A DNA stretch of 64,000 bases from positions 32,538 to 96,537 of the forward strand of contig JADZCD010000028.1 of NCBI GenBank assembly GCA_020851735.1, read 5' to 3'. The notes beneath the pieces were generated by a model. The model saw nothing but the letters and a program-made list of their open reading frames with translations. It had not been told where the DNA came from and did no database searches. Made by a program: the position numbers and the translations under genes. Shown here piece after piece: positions 51,868 to 61,105 of this stretch (position 1 is its first letter; the number at the start of each line of letters is the position of its first letter). Source of the DNA: Phycisphaeraceae bacterium. GTDB taxonomy: Bacteria; Planctomycetota; Phycisphaerae; Phycisphaerales; Phycisphaeraceae.

Positions 51868-52186
51868 ACCACTGAGCACACCGAGACCACAGAGCCAAGA
51901 CACAAGAATTCAGAATAAAAAAGTCTGGGTCTGTCTCCGTGTTCTCCGTGACCTCCGTGGTGAAGACCAAAAACAATTTACCACTGAGCACACAGAGACC
52001 ACAGAGCCAAGACACAAGAATTCAGAATAAAAAAGTCTGGGTTTGTCTCCGTGTTCTCCGTGACCTCCGTGGTGAAAACCAAAAACAATTTACCACTGAG
52101 CACACCGAGATCACAGAGCCAAGACACAGGAATTCAGAATAAAAAAGTCTGGGTTTGTCCTCCGTGCTCTCCGTGACCTCCGTGGT
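51868..52186. repeat. 112-bp period repeat, copies C, D and E
   Basis: Three more 95-base units at 51868-51962, 51980-52074 and 52092-52186, again with starts exactly 112 bases apart and nearly identical sequence. They fill most of the gap between ispF and the response-regulator gene. Confidence 0.88.
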
Positions 52187-52216
52187 AAAACGCCTCGGCA
52201 ATGAACATTCTCCGCC

Positions 52217-53596
52217 TTACTTCAGCCCATATTCCTTAAGCTTCCGATACAGCGTCCGTTCCCCGATGTTGAGCATCTTCGCCGTCGCTTCGCGGTTGCC
52301 CTTGTTGATCCGCAGGGCGTTGCGGATCGCCTGCTTTTCGATCTGCTCCAAGCTCATGCCCGCCGTGCCTTCCATGCCTCCGGTTTGTTCGCCGGCGCCC
52401 TCGGCCAGTTCCGCCGGCAGGTGTCGCAGCTCCAGCTTTGCGCCCTCCGCCACGATCACCATGTTCTGCATCACGTTGATCAACTGCCGCACGTTCCCCG
52501 GCCACGGATATCGCATCAGCGCCTGCTGCACGTCCTCGGCGATCGCCTGCACCGGCCGATTCGCCTGCTGCGCGAATTGCCTTACAAAATGCTCCGCCAA
52601 AATGGGAATGTCTTCCGGGCGCTGCCGCAGCGGCGGCAGGTTGATCTCCACGCCCCTGATCCGAAAGTACAAATCCTCCCGGAATCGCCCTTCCTTCACC
52701 TGGGCCGACAGATCGCGATTCGTCGCCGAGATCAGCCGCACGTCCACGTGCCGCACCTCGTTGGACCCCACCCGCACCACTTCTCCGCTTTCCAAAACCC
52801 GCAGCAGCTTGGCCTGCATGGACAGCGGCATGTCGCCCACTTCATCCAGAAACAGCGTCCCCCCGTCGGCATATTCAAATCGCCCTTCCCGATCGCGCTC
52901 GGCTCCCGTAAATGCCCCGCGCACGTGCCCGAACAGCTCATCCTCCAGAATCGATTCCGTCAGCCCCGCGCAGTTCAGCGGCACAAACCGGGCCTTGGCC
53001 CGCTTGGAATTGTTGTGAATCGCCTTGGCTGCCAGCTCCTTGCCCACGCCCGATTCCCCCGTGACCAGCACCGGCAAACCCGACGGCGCGATCTGCCGCA
53101 TCTGCTGGATCACCCGCCGAATCGCCGGCGACGACCCTAAGATCCCCTCAAATCCAAACTGCTCGTCCAGCCGCTCGTGCAGCTGCGCGTTCTGCGCCCG
53201 CAGCATCACCTTTTCCAGGGCGTGCGTGCACAGCGTGCGAAACACGTCCAAGTCCAACGGCTTTTCAATAAAGTCATACGCTCCGCCCTTGATCGCCGCC
53301 TTGGCTGTCGGCACGTCCCCATGCGCCGTCACCAGAATCGTCTCCGCCGTCGGCTGCGATTGCCTGGCCGCCTCCAGCACCTTCAGCCCGTCCTCATCGC
53401 CGTCCATCACCAGGTCCGTGACGATCAGGTCGAACGCCCCGTGCTTTAGCTCCTCCAGTGCCGCCGGCAAGTCATGCACGATCGTGCACACGTGCCCCAG
53501 CCGGCGCAACGCCTCCGCCATGACCTCGGCATGTTCCACCTGATCGTCCACAATCAGAATCTGACCCGCGGGATTAGTGACAGCTTCTTTACTCAT
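52217..53596 (-). CDS. NtrC-family response regulator (receiver + sigma-54 AAA+ + Fis-type HTH)
   Basis: A 459-residue activator from ATG 53596. The receiver domain has Asp61 as phosphoacceptor (LIVTDLVMDGDEDG) and Lys112 in EKPLD. The AAA+ domain has GESGVGKE at 180-187, GAFTGA at 227-232 and [11 protein letters not shown] near 249. The C-terminal Fis-type helix-turn-helix reads KGNREATAKMLNIGERTLYRKLKEYG. No histidine kinase gene is adjacent. It is the second sigma-54 activator in the window. Confidence 0.95.
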   Translation of the reverse strand: MSKEAVTNPAGQILIVDDQVEHAEVMAEALRRLGHVCTIVHDLPAALEELKHGAFDLIVTDLVMDGDEDGLKVLEAARQSQPTAETILVTAHGDVPTAKAAIKGGAYDFIEKPLDLDVFRTLCTHALEKVMLRAQNAQLHERLDEQFGFEGILGSSPAIRRVIQQMRQIAPSGLPVLVTGESGVGKELAAKAIHNNSKRAKARFVPLNCAGLTESILEDELFGHVRGAFTGAERDREGRFEYADGGTLFLDEVGDMPLSMQAKLLRVLESGEVVRVGSNEVRHVDVRLISATNRDLSAQVKEGRFREDLYFRIRGVEINLPPLRQRPEDIPILAEHFVRQFAQQANRPVQAIAEDVQQALMRYPWPGNVRQLINVMQNMVIVAEGAKLELRHLPAELAEGAGEQTGGMEGTAGMSLEQIEKQAIRNALRINKGNREATAKMLNIGERTLYRKLKEYGLK

Positions 53597-53706
53597 GTCA
53601 ACCACGAATTGTCCACCCCCCCCGCCCCCGGTCAACCCCCCCCGCAATTCCCCCCGCCCCCGGAAGTTCTTCCCTAAACGTTCAGCACCCCTTCCTCATC
53701 TCATGG

Positions 53707-53842
53707 TTTAGCGGGCGATCGCAGATCGCCGCGCTTCTTCCTTCTGCCATCCCTCCCCGTTTAGCGGGCGGGCCGCAGGCCCCCTTTCTATACTTCTTGT
53801 TCCCTCGGCGATCGCCCCCGGCAAATCGCCGCGTTTGGCTCC
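53707..53842 (+). repeat. GCA-loop palindromes upstream of the NtrC-type gene
   Basis: 53707-53733 (stem GGCGATC/GATCGCC, loop GCA) and 53761-53785 (stem GGGCC/GGCCC, loop GCA) share the lead TTTAGCGGGC, with stem changes that keep pairing. A looser palindrome GGCGAT…ATCGCC follows at 53813-53840. Also in this 292-base gap are C-rich microrepeats (53636-53667) and one CCTAACTCC copy (53857-53880). Confidence 0.75.
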
Positions 53843-53888
53843 CCCCATCCCTCACCCCCAATTCCTAATTCCTAACTCCTCTGCTTCC

Positions 53889-55226
53889 CTACCCCCTCAA
53901 TTCCCCCGGCAGCCTGTCGCACATCCTCTCCAGCACGTCGATGTGCGCCGCCTCAGGCATCATGTACAACGCTTCCGCCAACGCTTTCGGATCCTCCGTC
54001 GCCAACCAGTGCGCCAGCATCCGCCGCTGTTTGGCGATCAGTGCGATTTGCCCCAAGGCCCAATCCGGCGGCGCCGGCACCGTCTGCGGTTCCAGTTTCC
54101 CTTCCCGCACGACCGTCGGCAGCTCCACCCACACGTCTTCCGGCAGGTACGCATTACTCTTGCCATTCCGCACCTGCAGCGACACCGTCCCCACCGCCGC
54201 ATTCCCATCGCCCCCCGCCAGCCCGATCGCCAGCCCCGCGAACGACGACCCCATGTTCGCGTACATGTATGTCGTCAATCCATACGTGTGCTTCATCGGG
54301 TCAAAGGCCTCAATCATCCGTCCCTGGGCCAACGCCTCCAGCACGTTGACTTCCTGGCGGTCCTTTGTCTCCTTGTCCAGCCCCATGCGTTTCTGCCACG
54401 CCGCTCGCTCCTCAGCCAATTCCTCCCAATCCGGCGCGATCGTCGGCCAGGCGTGAAAGTTCTGCGTCGGCATCCGCCGCAGCCGCTTTAGAGTTTTCAG
54501 AAACCAGTCGTGCCCGAAGTGCCAGTCCGGACGCTTGGGTAACTCATCCATCACCGCCAACAACGCCTCCACGCCGTCCCGCCCGTCCACCGTGACCTGC
54601 GTCACCCACCCGTGGTGATTGTTGCCGACAAACTTCAGCTCCACCTTCTCCCACGGCACCTGCAGGTAATAGCTCAAAAAATACCGCAGGTTCGGCACCT
54701 CCACGCACATCCCGTGGCTGGGCAATCCAAACGCCTCCTCCGCCGCCGGCGCCAGCACGTCCGTCGGATTCACCAACGTCGTTAACGTCGCCCCCGGCGC
54801 ACGCTCCTTCATCAACCCCGCGATCCTGCGCAACACCGGCCAGGTCACCGCCGCGTCCACCGCCGTCCATGGCCCCGACTCGTGCTCCACCTTGCCGTAC
54901 CCTTGGGTCAACTCGTCGAACAACCGATAAGACCGGTCACGCAGGTTCGGCGAAAAGATCACCCAATCACACCCGTCCACCGCCTTCGCCGGCTCATCAA
55001 AAACCCTGGCTTCCAGCGGCAGATCACTGGCCTCCGCCACGATCTGCGCGTACTTGGCCATCTCCTCGGCCCGCCTTACCGCCGGGTCCAGCAGCCGAAG
55101 CTTGATCGGCCGACCCAGCTCCCGCACCGCCTTGGCCTGCTCCGCCAGACCGTGCAGCAGCGTGACCACAAATCGCGACCCCCCTCCGACGTAACAGATC
55201 CGAAACGCATTTTTCTTACTCATCAT
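53889..55226 (-). CDS. Glycoside hydrolase family 4 enzyme
   Basis: A 445-residue NAD- and metal-dependent glycosidase. It opens with the dinucleotide motif ICYVGGGSRFV. Other family features are NLRDRSYR, HESGPWTAVDAAVTW, the NPTDVL motif near 150, MCVEVPNL (metal Cys at about 178) and GNNHHGWV (metal His near 207). Members act on alpha- or beta-glycosides, often phosphorylated, or on galacturonides. The substrate is not given by context. An alternative start is the second Met at 55223. Confidence 0.87.
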   Translation of the reverse strand: MMSKKNAFRICYVGGGSRFVVTLLHGLAEQAKAVRELGRPIKLRLLDPAVRRAEEMAKYAQIVAEASDLPLEARVFDEPAKAVDGCDWVIFSPNLRDRSYRLFDELTQGYGKVEHESGPWTAVDAAVTWPVLRRIAGLMKERAPGATLTTLVNPTDVLAPAAEEAFGLPSHGMCVEVPNLRYFLSYYLQVPWEKVELKFVGNNHHGWVTQVTVDGRDGVEALLAVMDELPKRPDWHFGHDWFLKTLKRLRRMPTQNFHAWPTIAPDWEELAEERAAWQKRMGLDKETKDRQEVNVLEALAQGRMIEAFDPMKHTYGLTTYMYANMGSSFAGLAIGLAGGDGNAAVGTVSLQVRNGKSNAYLPEDVWVELPTVVREGKLEPQTVPAPPDWALGQIALIAKQRRMLAHWLATEDPKALAEALYMMPEAAHIDVLERMCDRLPGELRG

Positions 55227-55319
55227 GCACCTGCGGATAGTCTTGTGTGCTTAGCAGTATCCTGCAAATCGGCCATCACAATCTTTTCCCCTTCCTGACT
55301 CCCGCCTCGCTGCCCCCGT

Positions 55320-55347
55320 TTGCCCTTCCCGGGCAGATCAGTAAAAT
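55320..55347 (+). promoter_or_regulatory. Promoter of rpmB
   Basis: TTGCCC (55320-55325), a 16-base spacer and TAAAAT (55342-55347), 41 bases before the rpmB ATG. GAGGT lies 7 bases before the ATG. Confidence 0.6.
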
Positions 55348-55388
55348 ACTGAGCTCGTTTTTGGCTACCCCCAGGCCGAGGTGCTGCT

Positions 55389-55898
55389 ATGTCACGAGTC
55401 TGCCGTTTCACTGGTCGTAAAACGTCCTCCGGTTTCTCCTACCGGCACCGCGGTAAAGCCAAGTATTTAGGCGGCGTGGGCACCAAGGTCACCGCCCGCA
55501 CCAAGCGCAACTTCCGCCCCAATATCCACACCGTCACCGCGGTCGTGGAGGGCTCCGTCCAACGCATCAAAATCTCCACCAAGGCGATCCGCACCGGCCT
55601 GCTCGTTAAGCCCCTTAAGCGCAAATTCGCCTATAAGCCCACCCCCGGAAACACCCCCGGAATCGCCCCCGCCGAAACCGCCCAACCCCCCCCCCCCCCC
55701 CCCCCCCCGGAAGTTCCGGCAGTCCTAGCAATCCCGGCAGTTTTCCCCTTTCCTCAGAATTTTTCCACGCCGGGGCGCAAGCCCCCGGGCAAGCTTGTCT
55801 CTGTCGCCCTGATACCCCCCGTTGCCACTCGCCCCTTAGCAGACCAACCCCTTCCTCCGCTTTTTTTGCCGTTCGCCCGTCCCTGTTGCCCCGCATAA
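55389..55898 (+). CDS. rpmB: Ribosomal protein bL28 with a long repeat-derived tail
   Basis: Residues 1-80 are bL28 of the large ribosomal subunit (SRVCRFTGRKTSSGFSYRHR, TKRNFRPNIHTV, IKISTKAIRTGL). Homologues end within about 65-95 residues. Here 85-90 residues more follow, very rich in Pro, Ala and Val, translated from CCCCCGGAA microrepeats, a C23 run at 55686-55708 and a GCAA-loop palindrome (55773-55791). The run encodes eight prolines. Length change in that run would shift the tail frame without touching the ribosomal part. Confidence 0.92.
   Translation: MSRVCRFTGRKTSSGFSYRHRGKAKYLGGVGTKVTARTKRNFRPNIHTVTAVVEGSVQRIKISTKAIRTGLLVKPLKRKFAYKPTPGNTPGIAPAETAQPPPPPPPPEVPAVLAIPAVFPFPQNFSTPGRKPPGKLVSVALIPPVATRPLADQPLPPLFLPFARPCCPA
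55635..55791 (+). repeat. Microrepeats and C23 run in rpmB
   Basis: CCCCCGGAAACA, CCCCCGGAATCG and a 23-base uninterrupted C run (55686-55708) ending in CCGGAAGTTCCGG, then the palindrome CGGGGCGCAAGCCCCCGG at 55774-55791. Confidence 0.85.
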
Positions 55899-56170
55899 GA
55901 AAAAAGCGGAAAATAGCGGGTTTAGGGTGCTTTGCCCGGCGACTTGGGTAGAATTTGACAGGATTTGACCAACTTTGCGGCAACCTGGTACGTGTCCATT
56001 GACAGCGGCTTACGGCGTGGTACAGCTTTATCGATGGTAGTGATTGGGCGGGTTCAGAGGGTCAACTACTGGCAGCCAACCCCAACTCCCAAACGGCACC
56101 GTAGAAACCAGCGACCTTCTTCCACTAACCCATTGGATTAACGTGGCGTTCTGAACAAACCAACATAGGC

Positions 56171-58159
56171 TTGCGGACAGGCGAGTCGGGGTTGTCTTTT
56201 GTGGGCATAGCAGAAGATCCAAAACGACTGGTACAACAGGCGACGGATATCGTCGCGCTGGTTGGCGAACAGGTGGCCCTCAGGGCCAAAGGCCGTGAGT
56301 TCATGGGCCTTTGTCCCTTCCATGAGGACCATAACCCGTCGCTTTATGTCTCTCCAGCTAAGCAGATATATAAGTGTTTTGTGTGCGGGGCCGGCGGCGA
56401 CGTCTTCAGCTTCGTCATGAATTACCACAAGATGCCCTTCCCCGAAGCCCTTCGCTATCTGGCCGAACGCGCGGGCGTCAAGCTTCCCACCAGCACTTTC
56501 TCCCCCCATGCCGATTCCTCCAGCCGCGACGAACGCGAGGAACTGGCCAAAGCCAACGATCAGGCCCTTAAATTCTTCCGGGCCATGCTCCGCGATGCCT
56601 CCGTCGGCACGCCCGCCCGCGATTACCTCACCCGCCGCGCCGTCAGCGCCGACATGGCCGAAGCCTTCGAGCTTGGCTTTGCCCCCGATGAATGGGATCG
56701 CCTGGCCATCGCCGCCCGCAATCGCGGCTGGTCCACCCAGGCCCTGGAAAAGGCTGGCCTGCTCTCCAACCGCCGCACCGGCGAAGGCATGATCGACCGC
56801 TTCCGCTACCGCCTGATCTTCCCCATTCTCGACGCCCTCGGCCGACCCATCGCCTTCGGCGCCCGCCGCCTGCGCGAGGAAGACGAACCGAAATACCTCA
56901 ACAGCCCCGAAACGCTCCTTTTCCGCAAGTCTTCCACCCTCTATGGCCTGCATCGGGCGAAAAAACCCATCATCGACAGCCAAGTCGCCGTCGTGGTGGA
57001 AGGGTATACAGATGTCATCGCCTGCCATCAGGCCGGCATCAGCAACGTGGTGGCTACCCTCGGCACCGCACTCACAGCCGAGCACGCCCGCGAGCTACGG
57101 CGATATGCGGCAAAAGTCGTTTTGATTTTTGACGCCGACGAAGCCGGCCAAAAGGCAGCCGACCGCGCCCTGGAAATCTTCCTCACCGAAGACCTCGACG
57201 TCGCCGTCGCCGTCCTGCCCGAAGGCCCCGGCGGAGCCAAAATGGACCCCGCCGAACTTCTTGGCCTGCCCGATGGCCGAGAGATTTGGAACCATTCCGT
57301 GCAAGAGGCCGCCGATGCCTTAACCCACCAGTTTTCCCGTTTCCAGCAGGATTTCGAGGCTGCCACGACCCTCACCGGCCGGCAAAAGCTCGCCGAATCC
57401 TACCTCCAGAACCTCGCCCGCCTGGGTCTAGGCCGCCAAAGCCCCATCCGCCGGGCCATGATCGTCCAACGCATCGCCAACCTCCTCAAAATCGACGAAG
57501 CCACCATCAGCACCCTCCTGGCCAAGACGCCCGCTCGGCCGGCGCCCATTCGTCATGCCGGGGCCCAGGAATCCCCCACAACTTCCACACCCGATAACTC
57601 CGCACTTAACAATATTGATTTGGGGGTTGACGAGCGTACAATCCGAAGTTTCGCCGCTGCGGAAAGGCAGCTCATAGGCTGTTTGATCCGTCAACCTTCC
57701 CTGTTCCATATGACGCTTTCCGACGGTCGGTTTCTGGATGAGACCATTACTCCCGCGGAGTTGATTTCCTCCTCCGCTCGACGGTTGTATCAGCGCATCC
57801 ACGAGTTGATGCAGCAGGGACAGGAACTGACGTTGACCGGCCTGCTGGGCGATCTGGCTCACGATGGCCAAACCGACTTGGCCGCCCTGGCTACCGAAAT
57901 GGAGCGGGAGGTCGAGCAGAAGATGGAAGGCTCGGGCGTGACCCTGGAAAGTTTAATGAACGATTTAGCCAAAACTCTTCTGGTCTTCCACCAGAATCGG
58001 GAGTATCAAAAAAGAAGGGGAGATTTGGTCAGCGCTCTGACCGGTCAAGGTCAGCCCGTCGACCCGACTCTCAGTAACAACGAAATCCTGGAGCACAATC
58101 GCAACACCGCCTCGCCATTGCGTTACCCGGGCCTAAAACGCCCCCGCCCCCGGAAGTAA
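56171..58159 (+). CDS. dnaG: DNA primase
   Basis: Makes RNA primers for replication. The zinc-binding domain has Cys48, His51, Cys69 and Cys72 (GLCPFHEDHNPS … KCFVCGAGG). The TOPRIM part has VAVVVEGYTDVIACHQAG near 276 and FDADEAGQKA near 319. The C-terminal 200 residues are the DnaB-binding region. The open frame begins at TTG 56171; GTG 56201 is an equally likely start. The last codons (PRPRK) and the stop TAA are made by a microrepeat array, so the natural end is replaced. It precedes rpoD, as in many bacteria. Confidence 0.94.
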   Translation: MRTGESGLSFVGIAEDPKRLVQQATDIVALVGEQVALRAKGREFMGLCPFHEDHNPSLYVSPAKQIYKCFVCGAGGDVFSFVMNYHKMPFPEALRYLAERAGVKLPTSTFSPHADSSSRDEREELAKANDQALKFFRAMLRDASVGTPARDYLTRRAVSADMAEAFELGFAPDEWDRLAIAARNRGWSTQALEKAGLLSNRRTGEGMIDRFRYRLIFPILDALGRPIAFGARRLREEDEPKYLNSPETLLFRKSSTLYGLHRAKKPIIDSQVAVVVEGYTDVIACHQAGISNVVATLGTALTAEHARELRRYAAKVVLIFDADEAGQKAADRALEIFLTEDLDVAVAVLPEGPGGAKMDPAELLGLPDGREIWNHSVQEAADALTHQFSRFQQDFEAATTLTGRQKLAESYLQNLARLGLGRQSPIRRAMIVQRIANLLKIDEATISTLLAKTPARPAPIRHAGAQESPTTSTPDNSALNNIDLGVDERTIRSFAAAERQLIGCLIRQPSLFHMTLSDGRFLDETITPAELISSSARRLYQRIHELMQQGQELTLTGLLGDLAHDGQTDLAALATEMEREVEQKMEGSGVTLESLMNDLAKTLLVFHQNREYQKRRGDLVSALTGQGQPVDPTLSNNEILEHNRNTASPLRYPGLKRPRPRK

Positions 58160-58271
58160 CCCCCGGAAGTGACCCCCGCCCCCGGAAGCGATGCCCACCC
58201 CCGGAAGCGATTCCCGTAGGCAACCCCCGGCAGAGGCGACTTGGCCAGCAATACCCCGTCCCGGAAGTATC
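58136..58271 (+). repeat. Microrepeat array at the dnaG end
   Basis: At least five copies of CCCCCGGAAG followed by TAA, TGA, CGA or similar, interleaved with CGCCCCCG and CCCACC. The dnaG stop TAA (58157-58159) lies between the first two. A further copy, TCCCGGAAGTA, is at 58260-58270. Confidence 0.85.
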
Positions 58272-58396
58272 CCCAGCCCGCCGCGAGCGGGATTCGGAAC
58301 TCCGGCCTGCGGAAAAAAAGGAATTCGAAAAACACGAACCCCGGACGAAATTAACCCCCCACCCCCTGAATTGAACGCTTTGAGGAGTAAACGCAC

Positions 58397-60133
<1,737 letters not shown>

Positions 60134-60197
60134 CGCTTCGTCTGCCGATGTAAGGGTCACGTTCGACCGCTTGCGGGGGAGTTTCGGATTCGGCTAA

Positions 60198-60261
60198 GCC
60201 CCGCATGAACATGCGGGGCCGGTTGGCAGGCTCGGTTAAGCCCCACCTGGAAAGGTGGGAC
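60198..60261 (+). repeat. REP hairpin pair after rpoD
   Basis: The first has the GCAT stem and a variant loop GAAC; the second has the ACCT stem with GGAA loop and one mismatch near its base. They lie 15 kb from the RAYT gene. Confidence 0.85.
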
Positions 60262-60343
60262 CGGTTCGGACGCTTCCGATGGCTGAACTTCCGGGGATCA
60301 CTTCCGGGGGGACGGGGGCTTAAATCTTGGCGGTCCTTGTGTT

Positions 60344-60378
60344 GCCCCGCGGCCCCGTCAAACGGGCCGCGGGCTTTT
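60344..60378 (+). terminator. Rho-independent terminator after rpoD
   Basis: The stem CCCGCGGCCC…GGGCCGCGGG with a short loop around GTCAAAC is followed by TTTTTTT. It lies about 210 bases after the rpoD stop codon, beyond the inserted REP hairpins and microrepeats, which suggests those were inserted between gene and terminator. Confidence 0.88.
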
Positions 60379-60472
60379 TTTGCGGAAAGGCAGTATTCCC
60401 AATACCGGGTGTCAAATCAGCATTGCCCCATTGCCGTCATGGCAGGAAAATGTATTCAGTTACGATTGATCC

Positions 60473-60913
60473 ATGGCCCACCGCATCTTCAATCTTGCCG
60501 TCTTAGTCTCCGTCATTGGTTTGGCCATCACATGCGCACTTGGCCTGACCGCGGGCCGTGGTCATTTTGATCCCGTCCAACATCGTTTGACCCTAACCGA
60601 CCACTTCTATGTCGGCATCATGAACCAGCCGAGTGTCCGCTTGGTGTTCTTCAACAATTCCCTTGGGCCCTATACCGGAAGCACCTATTACATCGGTCCT
60701 GCTGGCCAAGATGACTCAGCACCACAGGTAGCTGGTTTTGGGGATACTTGGGGCATCTATTACCGCCTTATTCGTCCGTCCCAAGAATCACCTGATACGA
60801 CCGCTTGGACGTTGTCGATCAGCTTGGCGTACTTCCTCGTCCTGTTCGCCATATTGCCGTGCCTCTGGTGCTGGCTTCGCCTGGCCTTGCGCTCTAAGCC
60901 TTCTTCAATCTGA
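60473..60913 (+). CDS. Small membrane protein of unknown function
   Basis: A 146-residue protein with an N-terminal helix (FNLAVLVSVIGLAITCALGL), a polar middle rich in Gly, Tyr and Asn, and a C-terminal helix (LSISLAYFLVLFAILPCLWCWLRLAL) with a basic end. I do not recognise a family. Similar two-helix proteins are frequent and lineage-specific in planctomycetes. The start ATG 60473 has no clear ribosome binding site, so confidence is moderate. Confidence 0.6.
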   Translation: MAHRIFNLAVLVSVIGLAITCALGLTAGRGHFDPVQHRLTLTDHFYVGIMNQPSVRLVFFNNSLGPYTGSTYYIGPAGQDDSAPQVAGFGDTWGIYYRLIRPSQESPDTTAWTLSISLAYFLVLFAILPCLWCWLRLALRSKPSSI

Positions 60914-61105
60914 CCCCCTTCCCCGCCTCCCCACATCGCCACTTCACCAAATCGCCAAATCGCCAAATTCCCCCATTCCCCTCCCCCTTCTTTTCTTGCC
61001 TTTGCCGCCGTTTGCCCGATCATTATCTGATGCGGCGCGATCAATACGTATGGATCCCCTGCGCCCATTTGCCCCGGGCGTAACCCGCCTTGCGAGCTGA
61101 TTTTC

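Larger units (their letters stand above)
60134..60472. other. Repeat-filled gap after rpoD
   Basis: It contains two REP hairpins (60198-60219, 60240-60261), three microrepeats (60173-60186 weakly, 60290-60297, 60306-60316) and the terminator at 60344-60378. There is no gene. Confidence 0.7.

Noticed and set aside
51054..52186. CRISPR array
   Set aside because: Units are 95 bases with short constant spacers of about 17 bases, the spacers are alike, and there are no cas genes. It is a tandem or dispersed palindromic repeat.
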